Shown here one piece after another: positions 16,258 to 24,459 of a stretch of DNA of 64,000 nt. Every line of letters starts with the position of its first letter. The first letter of the stretch is position 1. The DNA is from Elioraea sp051860475. GTDB lineage: Bacteria; Pseudomonadota; Alphaproteobacteria; Acetobacterales; Acetobacteraceae. A program made the position numbers and the translations under genes. The notes beneath the pieces are model-generated. The model did not search any database. It was not told the origin of the DNA and was given only the letters and a program-made list of their open reading frames with translations. The stretch is taken from NCBI RefSeq assembly GCF_051860475.1, contig NZ_JBHYDW010000005.1:7185-71184 (forward strand), in the 5' to 3' direction.

Positions 16258-19200
16258 CTACTGCACCGTCGCTGCCGTCTGCGCCGCGCGCAGCGCAGCG
16301 GCCAGCACATCGAGCAGGTCGGCGCGGGTGAACGGCTTGCGCAGCTGCGGCACGACGACATCCTCGGATGCCGTGTCGTCGAAGCCCGTCATCAGCACCG
16401 CCGGCAGGCCGGGGCGGAGGGCACACGCCTCGGCCACAAGCGCGTGGCCGTCGAGCCGGCCGGGCATGCGGATGTCGCTCAGCAGCAGGTCGACGCGCAC
16501 GCCGTAGCGCAGCAGCGCCATCGCGGACTCGCCATCCGCGACCGCATTCACGTCCATGCCGGCCTCGCGGCAGATCCGCTCGATCAGGGCGCGCAGTGGC
16601 GCCTCGTCCTCGACCACCAGCACCCGCGCCCCGGCGAGCACGCCGTGATCGGCCGAGCGGATCTCGCCCGGCACGCCCTCCTCCTCCGCGACCGGCAGCC
16701 AGACCGTGACTGTGGTGCCGGCCCCTTCGGTGCTGTCGATCCGCACCTCGCCGCCCGACTGGCGCGCGAAGCCGTACACCATCGCGAGCCCCAGCCCGGT
16801 GCCCTTGCCCGCGCCCTTGGTGGTGAAGAACGGCTCGAAGGCGCGCGCCAGCACCTCCGGGGACATGCCGTGCCCCTCGTCCTCGACCGTCAGGCGCACA
16901 TGCGGCGCAAGGACAAGCCCGACCGAGTCGGCCTCCTCGGGCGAGGCGCGTGCCGCGCGGATCGTGACCTGGCCGCCCTCGGGCATCGCATCGCGCGCGT
17001 TCAGCACCAGGTTCACCAGCGAGGTCTCGAGCTGCGCGGCATCCGCGAGGGCGGCGGGCGTGTCAGGGGCCACCTCGGTGCGCAGCACGATCCGCCCGCC
17101 GAGCGCGCGGCGCAGCAGCGCATCGAGCCCGCCGATGAGCGGCCCGAGCGGCACCGCCGCCGGACGCAGCGACTGGCGCTGGGCGAACGCGAGCAGGCCG
17201 CGCGTCAGCTTCGCGCCCTGGCCGACCGCATGGAGCGCCGCATCGGTCAGCTCCTGCGGCTCACCCTCCGCGGCGAGCTCGCGGACCAGTTCGAGGTTGA
17301 GCCCGATCACCGAGAGCAGGTTGTTGACGTCGTGCGCGATCCCGCCGGTCAGCTCGCCCAGCGCGTTGAGCCGCTGGGCACGCTCCAGCCGCTCCTCCTG
17401 CTCGACGCGCTCGGTGACGTCGGTGGAGATGCCGACCAGCGCCACCTTCGTGCCGTCGGCCGCGCGCTCCAGCCCGACGGTCGAGCTGCGATGGCGGATC
17501 GCGCCGTCCGGCCGGCGGATGCGATAGGTCATGCTGGCCTGCTCGCCGGTCGCCGCGACACGATCCAGCGTGGCCCGCACGAGCTTCTGGTCCTCGTCCG
17601 GCATCAGCGCCAGCACGGTCGCGACGGAGGCGGTGAAGGTCCTGGGGTCTGCGCCGATCTGGTCGTAGATCGCGTCGCTCAGCTCGAACGCGTCGCCGCC
17701 GATCGGCAGGCGCCAGAAGCCGAGCCCGGCCACGCGGCCGGCCTCGGCGAGCTGGCGCTGCTGGCGGTCGAGCCGCGCGCGCGCCTCGATCTCGGCGGTG
17801 ACGTCCTGGGCGATGCCGTAGACCGTGACGACGCCGTCCGCGCCGCGCTCGATCCCGACGGAATCGCGGATCCAGCGCCATGACCCTTCGGGGCGGCGGA
17901 TCCGGATGGTGATGGTCTGGTTCTCGCCGGTCGCATGCAGCCGCGTGCGCGCCTCCTGCCACTGCGCCACGTCATCGGGATGCATGCGGTCGCGGATCAG
18001 CGCCAGCGTCGGCACGACGCTGCCGGGCTCGAGCGAGTAGTAGCGGTACACCTCGTCCGACCAGACGATCGTCTCCTCGTCCAGACGGCGGCGCCAGAAG
18101 CCGAGCCGCGCGACGCGTCCGGCATCGGCCAGCAGCTTGTCGCGCTGGCGCAACTGCTCGGCCGCCTCGACCTCCTCGGTCACGTCCTGCGACAGGCCGG
18201 TGACGGCAAGCTTCGGCCCGTCGGGCGCGCGTTCGAGCCCGGCGACGATACGCAGCCACCGGACCGTGCCGTCGGGGCGGCAGACACGGAATGTCACCGT
18301 CTCGCTCGCGCCGGTCTCGACGATGCGCCGACCGGCATCCTCGACGCGGCCGACGTCCTCCGGGTGCATCATCGCGCGGAACGCCGAGACGTCGAGCGGG
18401 CCGCTGTCCGGGGGCAGGCCGAACTGGCGCAGCTTCTCCTCGGTCGCGACCATCTGGGTGCCATCGAGCGCGCGGCGGTAGAAGCCGATATGCGCGACGC
18501 GGCCGACCTCGCGCAGCCGGCGCGCCTGCTCGGCGATCTGCTCGCGCGCCTTGACCTCCTCGGTCACGTCCTGCGCCACGCCGACGACCGCGATCGGCGT
18601 TCCGTCGGGCTGTCGCTCCAGGCCGGACACGACACGGCGCCAACGCACCCGCCCGTCCGGACGGATGATCCGGTAGGTATCGGTGCCGGCCTCGCCCTGC
18701 TCGTCGATCCGTCGGACCGCCTCATCGAACTCGGGCCGGTCGTCCGGGTGCACCATGGCGCGGACAGCCGCCACGGTGGGCACGAACTGCGCCGGCTCGA
18801 CACCGAAGTCGCGGTAGATCTCATCGGTCCAGACGGACGGGCTACCGTCCAGCACGCGGCGGAAGAAGCCGATCCGACCGACCCGGCGCGCGGCATCGAG
18901 GAAGCGCTGCTGGCGTTCGAGCTGCTCGCGCCGCTCGACCTCCTCGGTGACGTCCTGGCTCACGCCGACCAGACCGACCGGCTTGCCGTCCGGCCCGCGT
19001 TCGATCGCGGCCGTGGCGCGTCGCCAGCGCACCTGTCCGTCGGGGCGGATGATGCGGTACGTGACCGTGCCGCTCTCGCCGACCGCCTGCAGTCGCGCCA
19101 CCGCGCCGTCCATGATCGGGTGGTCGTCGGGGTGCATCATCGCGCGCACGGCGGCGCGCGTGGGCGTGAAGCTGGCCGGATCGACGCCGTAGCCGGCGTA

Positions 19201-22200
19201 GATCTCCTCGGTCCAGGTGTAGGTGTCGCTCTCGATCGCGCGCCAGTAGAACCCGACATGGCCGACGCGGCGCGCCGCGTCGAGGTAGCGCCGCTGGCGC
19301 TCGCGCTGCTCGCGCCCCTCGACCTCCTGCGTGACGTCCTGGGTGACGCCGATCAGGCCGATCGGCACGCCGTCGGCATTGCGCTCCAGCCCGCTGACCG
19401 TGCGGCGCCAGCGCAGCGTGCCGTCGGGCCGGATGATGCGGAAGGCGGTCGTGCGGCTCTCACCGGTGCGGCGCACGTGCTGGCCGCCTTCGAGCACCGC
19501 CGCGCGGTCGTCCGGATGGATCAGCGCGAACACGTTGGCGCGCGTCGGGTCGAACGTCGCCGGGTCGAGGCCGTACTCGGCGTAGAGCCCGTCGGTCCAG
19601 GTGTAGCGCTCGCCATCGAGGGGCAGGCGCCAGTAGTTCAGCCGGCCGATCCGCCGCGCGGCCTCGAGGAACTGCTGCTGGCGCTCCACCTGCTCGCGCG
19701 CCTCGACCTCCGCGGTCACGTCCTGGAACAGCCCCGAGATCGCGGCGGGCGAGCCATCGAGCGCACGCTCAAGGCCGATCGTCGCGCGCAGGCGCCTGAG
19801 CGCGCCGTCGGGCCGGATGATCCGGTAGGTCAGGGTGGCGGACTCGCCCTCCTCGATGACCCGCCGCACGGCCTTCTCCTGTGCGGCGAGGTCCTCGGCA
19901 TGCACCAGCCCCCTGAGGCTGGTCAGATCGAGCGGCGAACCGGGTCGCAGCCCGTGCTGGGCGAGGAACTCGGCGGTGCAGTCGATCGCGCCGGTGGTGA
20001 TGTCGCGGCGGTAGAAGCCGATCCTCGCGGCCCGACCCGCCTCGGCGATCTGGCGCTCCTGGCGCGCGAGCTGCTCGGTGGCCAGCCGCTGCTCGGTGAT
20101 GTCCTGGCTGATTCCGGAGACCGCAATGGGCTCGCCGTCGGGACCGTGCTCGATCGCGATCGAGACCCAGCGGAAGCGGACCTCGCCGTCAGGCCGGCGG
20201 ATGCGGTAGACGACGCTGCCAGGTTCGCCGGACTGCCACACACGCTCCGCCGCCGCGCGGGTGGCATCGCGGTCCTCGGGCAGAATCCGTTCATACAGCG
20301 CATCGAGTGTGGGCACGAAGCTCTCGCGCGTCTCGCCCATCTGCCAATAGACCGCGTCGGTCCATTCCAGGACGTCCGACCCCTTGCGCAGGCGCCAGAA
20401 TCCGAGCCCGGCGACGCGCCCGGCCTCGGCGAGCTGGAGCTGCTGCTGGGTCAGCGCCGCGTGCATCTGCTGGCGGTCGGTGATGTCCTGGCTGACGCCG
20501 GCGAGTGCGACGATCCGGCCCGCCTCGTCACGCTCCGCGCCGGTGAGGGACCAGCGTACGCGCAGCGCGCCGTCTCCCCGGCGGAACCGGTAGACGTAGG
20601 ACTCGCTCTCGCCGGTCTGGCGCACGCGGCGGATCGTCGCCTCGACCTGAGCCCGGTCCTCCGGCTCGATCATCGGCAGGATCGAGGCGAGCCGCGGCTC
20701 GAAGGTCAGCGGATCGACGCCGTACTGGCGGTAGCTCTCCTCGCTCCACTCGAACAGGTCCGAGTCCGCGGGCAGGCGCCAGAACGCGAGACCGGAGAGC
20801 CGCACCGCGTCGGCGATCTGGCGCTCCTGCCGGCTCAGCCGCTCGCGTGCCGCGTGGATTTCCGTGACGTCGGTGATCGCGCCGTAGACCGGACCGTCGC
20901 CGTTCGGCCCCGGCAGCTGGATCGCGCGGTCCTCGACCCAGCGGACCGAGCCGTCCGCCCCGATGACGCGGTACTCGTGGCGCCAGCCAACGTTCAGGTC
21001 GGCGGTGCGGTATGACGCCTTCAGCCCCTCGCGGTCGTCCGGGTGCACGACGGTCTTGCGCCAGGCGTTCGGCTCGGCCTCGAGCTCCGCGATCGATCGG
21101 CCGGTGAGGCGCTCGGCGAAGTCGCCGCGATACTCGGTGCGCGCCTGCGCGCCGCGGCGGACCCAGAGGCCGATGCCGAGGCTGTCGGCGATCGCGCTGG
21201 TCTCGCGCTCGCGCAACGCGAGATCGGCGAGCGCGGAGTCGAGCCGCCCGATCGTGCGCGACAGCCGTACGGCGAGCAGCAGCAGCGCCACCGCGAGAAT
21301 GGTGCCGGCGAGACCGACCGGCACGGCGACCCGCGCCCAGGCGCCGACCACCGAGGCGCGCGTGATCCCGGTGAGCACGATCGCCCGGCCCCGGTCGGCG
21401 ACATGCCAGGCGGCGAGCAGCGGCTCGCCGCCCGGAATGCCCACGGTCCGGAACCGGCCGGACACGGGCGGCGGATCGGCGCCGGTAAGCTCGGGCGGCA
21501 GCGCGATCGTTCCCGCCTCGCCCGGCACTCCCTCGGGCAGCGGACGCTGTTCCAGCACGACCCGATCGTCGCGCAGCAGCAGCACGACCACGTTGTCCGG
21601 CAGGTCCATCGCCGGCAGCAGGCCGCGTGTCTCGAAGGTCGGCAGGATCGCGGCGACCACGCCCGCGAAGCCTCCGGCGGCATCGAGCAGCGGGCGGCTC
21701 AGGGCGATGATCGCCCGGTCGGCAATATTGCCGAGCCGGCCCAGATAGGGGGGGCTGATCGACAGCCGCGCGGATGGCTCGGCCGCGATGGGCGCGAACA
21801 GGGGGCGGTCGGCAAGATTGGCGCGCTCGGTCCTCGCGGGCGGCACACGCGAGGTCGCGACCAGCCACCCCGCCTGGTCGAGCACCACGAACGCGTTGGT
21901 GTCCCGGCTGAGGTCGCGCGCTTCCACCAGGGCGGCGTGCACTGCCTCGCGGTAGCTCGGCTCGTCGAGGCGCTCCGGGGCGATCCGCGCCGCGAGGCCC
22001 ATCAGCGCGAAGTCGATCCCCTCGACGCGGCGCGACACCGCCTCGGCGGTGCCGGCGGCGAGGATGCGCGCCCGGTTTTCCGACGCGTCGAGCTCATGCT
22101 GGAGGTTCTGCCCGAGCAGCACCGCGACCCCGGCCAGCAGCCCCGCCGCCAGGGCGGCCGCCCCCAGGGGAAGGGCGTTCGCGAGCCGCCGCGCCGGCCT

Positions 22201-22218
22201 CTCCAAGTCGCGCGTCAC
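16258..22218 (-). CDS. Giant hybrid histidine kinase with ten PAS domains
   Basis: 1986 aa. TM1 (~16-36), an extracytoplasmic sensor of Cache type (~37-295), TM2 (~297-318), a first PAS (~340-455), then nine consecutive PAS/PAC units of ~127 residues (~477-1610). Each unit ends GxxQDVTEEVExREQLERQxRxLxxAxRV. The kinase core follows: H-box GGIAHDVNN with phospho-His near 1629, N-box NLVLNARDAMPEGG, VEDEGHGMS, FEPFFTTKGAGKGTGLGL. A C-terminal receiver (~1864-1986) has SDIRMPG with the phospho-Asp near 1915 and LRKPFT. The GTG start overlaps the stop of the upstream response regulator (GTGA). It probably integrates one periplasmic signal with several cytosolic redox or ligand signals; the ligands are unknown. 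Confidence 0.93.
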   Translation of the reverse strand: MTRDLERPARRLANALPLGAAALAAGLLAGVAVLLGQNLQHELDASENRARILAAGTAEAVSRRVEGIDFALMGLAARIAPERLDEPSYREAVHAALVEARDLSRDTNAFVVLDQAGWLVATSRVPPARTERANLADRPLFAPIAAEPSARLSISPPYLGRLGNIADRAIIALSRPLLDAAGGFAGVVAAILPTFETRGLLPAMDLPDNVVVLLLRDDRVVLEQRPLPEGVPGEAGTIALPPELTGADPPPVSGRFRTVGIPGGEPLLAAWHVADRGRAIVLTGITRASVVGAWARVAVPVGLAGTILAVALLLLAVRLSRTIGRLDSALADLALRERETSAIADSLGIGLWVRRGAQARTEYRGDFAERLTGRSIAELEAEPNAWRKTVVHPDDREGLKASYRTADLNVGWRHEYRVIGADGSVRWVEDRAIQLPGPNGDGPVYGAITDVTEIHAARERLSRQERQIADAVRLSGLAFWRLPADSDLFEWSEESYRQYGVDPLTFEPRLASILPMIEPEDRAQVEATIRRVRQTGESESYVYRFRRGDGALRVRWSLTGAERDEAGRIVALAGVSQDITDRQQMHAALTQQQLQLAEAGRVAGLGFWRLRKGSDVLEWTDAVYWQMGETRESFVPTLDALYERILPEDRDATRAAAERVWQSGEPGSVVYRIRRPDGEVRFRWVSIAIEHGPDGEPIAVSGISQDITEQRLATEQLARQERQIAEAGRAARIGFYRRDITTGAIDCTAEFLAQHGLRPGSPLDLTSLRGLVHAEDLAAQEKAVRRVIEEGESATLTYRIIRPDGALRRLRATIGLERALDGSPAAISGLFQDVTAEVEAREQVERQQQFLEAARRIGRLNYWRLPLDGERYTWTDGLYAEYGLDPATFDPTRANVFALIHPDDRAAVLEGGQHVRRTGESRTTAFRIIRPDGTLRWRRTVSGLERNADGVPIGLIGVTQDVTQEVEGREQRERQRRYLDAARRVGHVGFYWRAIESDTYTWTEEIYAGYGVDPASFTPTRAAVRAMMHPDDHPIMDGAVARLQAVGESGTVTYRIIRPDGQVRWRRATAAIERGPDGKPVGLVGVSQDVTEEVERREQLERQQRFLDAARRVGRIGFFRRVLDGSPSVWTDEIYRDFGVEPAQFVPTVAAVRAMVHPDDRPEFDEAVRRIDEQGEAGTDTYRIIRPDGRVRWRRVVSGLERQPDGTPIAVVGVAQDVTEEVKAREQIAEQARRLREVGRVAHIGFYRRALDGTQMVATEEKLRQFGLPPDSGPLDVSAFRAMMHPEDVGRVEDAGRRIVETGASETVTFRVCRPDGTVRWLRIVAGLERAPDGPKLAVTGLSQDVTEEVEAAEQLRQRDKLLADAGRVARLGFWRRRLDEETIVWSDEVYRYYSLEPGSVVPTLALIRDRMHPDDVAQWQEARTRLHATGENQTITIRIRRPEGSWRWIRDSVGIERGADGVVTVYGIAQDVTAEIEARARLDRQQRQLAEAGRVAGLGFWRLPIGGDAFELSDAIYDQIGADPRTFTASVATVLALMPDEDQKLVRATLDRVAATGEQASMTYRIRRPDGAIRHRSSTVGLERAADGTKVALVGISTDVTERVEQEERLERAQRLNALGELTGGIAHDVNNLLSVIGLNLELVRELAAEGEPQELTDAALHAVGQGAKLTRGLLAFAQRQSLRPAAVPLGPLIGGLDALLRRALGGRIVLRTEVAPDTPAALADAAQLETSLVNLVLNARDAMPEGGQVTIRAARASPEEADSVGLVLAPHVRLTVEDEGHGMSPEVLARAFEPFFTTKGAGKGTGLGLAMVYGFARQSGGEVRIDSTEGAGTTVTVWLPVAEEEGVPGEIRSADHGVLAGARVLVVEDEAPLRALIERICREAGMDVNAVADGESAMALLRYGVRVDLLLSDIRMPGRLDGHALVAEACALRPGLPAVLMTGFDDTASEDVVVPQLRKPFTRADLLDVLAAALRAAQTAATVQ

Positions 22219-22655
22219 GACGCCGGCGGGAGCCCCGACGCCTGCTGGAGGAAGCTGCGCAGCGCCGCGGCGGCGAACGGCTTGGGCTGCGTCATCACCC
22301 GCTTGAGCCCGCTGCGCTCGGCGGTCTGCAGGGCGAGCCGCAGCAGCGTGTCGCCGTAGCCGGACATGATCAGCACGGGCGAGTCCGGGGCGGCGGCGCC
22401 GAGCCGGCCGAGCACGTCCAGGCCGCTGCCCTCCGCCAGCATGCAGTCCACGATCACGGCGTCCGGCTGCATGGACTCCAGCGCATCGACGAACTGCGCC
22501 GTATCGACGCAGGCATGAACGACCCAGCCCTCGGCCTGGGCGACGGTCGCGACCACGCGGGCGAGCGCGGGATTGTCCTCGAGCAGCAGCAGATGCACGG
22601 CCGCTCGGTCGGCTGCGGTGGGCTGCGGAGGCGTGTCGCTCGTCGGACTCGTCAT
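22215..22655 (-). CDS. Single-domain response regulator
   Basis: 146 aa, essentially one receiver domain: VHLLLLEDNPALARVV with the acidic pocket, phospho-Asp in AVIVDCMLAEGSGLD, VLIMSGYGD, and the conserved Lys in MTQPKPFA. No output domain follows, so it likely signals by protein contact or acts as a phosphate relay for the kinase encoded immediately downstream (4-bp overlap). GTG 22658 is one codon earlier; ATG 22655 is taken. The 157 bp before it probably hold the operon promoter. Confidence 0.88.
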   Translation of the reverse strand: MTSPTSDTPPQPTAADRAAVHLLLLEDNPALARVVATVAQAEGWVVHACVDTAQFVDALESMQPDAVIVDCMLAEGSGLDVLGRLGAAAPDSPVLIMSGYGDTLLRLALQTAERSGLKRVMTQPKPFAAAALRSFLQQASGLPPAS

Positions 22656-22812
22656 CACCGAATCACCATTGAAACAGACCCGCCAGTATCGGCCATGGCG
22701 TGCACCTCAGCCAAACGACATCTACGCGAGTCTGCTATGGCAGCGCAACTTTTGCGCGAGCGTCTGCGCGCAGCCGCGTGTCGTGGCCGGGCCGCGCGGA
22801 GAGTGTTTCGGC

Positions 22813-24390
22813 TCAGGGGACCAGCAGCTCGATCAGGAATGGTCCCTTCCGGCCCATCGCCCCACGCAGCAGGTCGGCGAGCGCATCCAGATCAGGGGCG
22901 ACCGCGCCCTCCACCCCCATGCCCTCGGCGATCTTCACCCAGTCGATGTCCGGGTTGCCGAGATCGAGCATGTCGAGCGCGGTGCGGCCGGGATTGGCGC
23001 CGACATGCATCAGCTCGTGGCGCAGGATCGCGTATTTGCGGTTCGAGAAGATGACGATGCAGGTGTCGCAGCGCTCACGCGCCATGGTCCAGAGCGCCTG
23101 CACCGTGTACATGCCGCTGCCGTCCGCCTGCAGCCCGATCACCTTGCGGTCAGGGCAGGCGATCGCGGCGCCGAGCACGAGCGGCAGGCCCTCGCCGATC
23201 GAGCCGCCGGTGAGCTGAAGCCAGTCATGTGGCGGCGCGCTGTGGGTGGCGGCGAAGAATCCGCGGCCGGTGGTCACCCCCTCATCGACGATGATCGCGC
23301 CCTCGGGCATCAGCGCACCCACCGTCGCCGCGATCCCCTCGGGGGTGATCGCGCCGCCCGGTGCGCGCGGCCGCTCGCCGCCGTTCGGCGCAGGCGGGGC
23401 GACGCCGGCGGCGACGTCCTCGGCGAGCGCCTCGATCGCACCCAGCACGTCCTGGTCGGGCCGCGCCAGCACGTGCACCGCCGAGCCCTCGGGCAGCAGC
23501 GAGCCGGGCTTGCCGGGATAGGCGAAGAACGCGACCGGGTGCTTGGCGCCGACCAGGATGCAGGCCTCGTAGGCGGCGAGCCTCGCCAGCGCCATGTCGA
23601 CCGGGTAGGGCACGCGCTCGATCGGGTAGCGGCCCTGGCCGCGCGCTGTGCGGGCGTTCGACATCTGCGCCAGCACGCCGCAGCCGGTCGCGGCGGCGAT
23701 CCGGTACGCCGCACGCTGGCCCGCCTCGGTCAGCGCCGGGCCGGCGAGCAGCAGCAGCACCTTCGCGCCCTTGGCCCGCAGCGCCCGCGCCGCGGTCTCG
23801 AGCTGCTGCGGCGCCGGCGCGAGGCGCGGCGGCACGGGCAGCGGCGCGGCCGGGCCGGCGGAGGGCTCCCAGGCGGTGTCGGCGGGCAGGATCAGGGTGG
23901 CGATCTGGCCCGGCGCGGCGCGCGCGGCCTGCACCGCGGCCGCCCCATCGGCGGCGATGCCGCGCGACGACTGGCCGTAGCGCACCCAGTCGCTGAACGG
24001 CCGCGCGACGCCCTCCACATCCGCGGTGAGCGGCGCGTCCCACCGGCGGTGATAGGTTGCGTGGTCGCCGACGATGTTCACCATCGGGCTGCGCGCGCGC
24101 CGGGCATTTTGGATGTTCGAGAGCGCGTTGGCGAGGCCGGGGCCGCAGTGCAGCAGGGTGCAGGCGGGCTTCTCCGCCATCCGCGCATAGGCGTCGGCTG
24201 CCCCCGTCACCACCCCCTCGAACAGGCCGAGCACGCAGCGCATGCCGGGGATGCGGTCCAGCGCTGCGACGAAATGCATCTCCGAAGTGCCCGGATTGGC
24301 GAAGCAGGTGTCCACGCCGCTGTCCAGCAGCGTCTGCACCAGGCTCTCCGCGCCGTTCATGGTCTCCGCCCGCGCCTGCGTCCCGTCCAT
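22813..24390 (-). CDS. Thiamine-diphosphate enzyme, acetolactate synthase-like
   Basis: 525 aa with the three TPP domains. The N-terminal Pyr domain has DTCFANPGTSEMHFVAALDRIP and the catalytic Glu region VLGLFEGVVTGAADAYARM. The central domain runs ~190-330. The PP domain has GLQADGSGMYTVQALWTMARERCDTCIVIFSNRKYAILRHEL, where GDG is altered to ADG but the G-x-G...N cofactor motif is otherwise kept. It resembles the IlvB-like/benzoylformate-decarboxylase-like group rather than true biosynthetic AHAS; no small subunit is nearby. It probably cleaves or condenses a 2-keto acid, substrate unknown. GGGAGG lies before ATG 24390. Confidence 0.82.
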   Translation of the reverse strand: MDGTQARAETMNGAESLVQTLLDSGVDTCFANPGTSEMHFVAALDRIPGMRCVLGLFEGVVTGAADAYARMAEKPACTLLHCGPGLANALSNIQNARRARSPMVNIVGDHATYHRRWDAPLTADVEGVARPFSDWVRYGQSSRGIAADGAAAVQAARAAPGQIATLILPADTAWEPSAGPAAPLPVPPRLAPAPQQLETAARALRAKGAKVLLLLAGPALTEAGQRAAYRIAAATGCGVLAQMSNARTARGQGRYPIERVPYPVDMALARLAAYEACILVGAKHPVAFFAYPGKPGSLLPEGSAVHVLARPDQDVLGAIEALAEDVAAGVAPPAPNGGERPRAPGGAITPEGIAATVGALMPEGAIIVDEGVTTGRGFFAATHSAPPHDWLQLTGGSIGEGLPLVLGAAIACPDRKVIGLQADGSGMYTVQALWTMARERCDTCIVIFSNRKYAILRHELMHVGANPGRTALDMLDLGNPDIDWVKIAEGMGVEGAVAPDLDALADLLRGAMGRKGPFLIELLVP

Positions 24391-24459
24391 GGCTCCCTCC
24401 CTCGCGTCCGGCGCGAACCGGCCACAGGGTTTGCGTCGGGTCAAGGCGGCGCGGCGGGA

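Noticed and set aside
17935..21015. 1026-codon plus-strand frame opposite the PAS kinase
   Set aside because: It is a high-GC antisense shadow of the repeated PAS coding sequence, with no family features and strongly biased composition.
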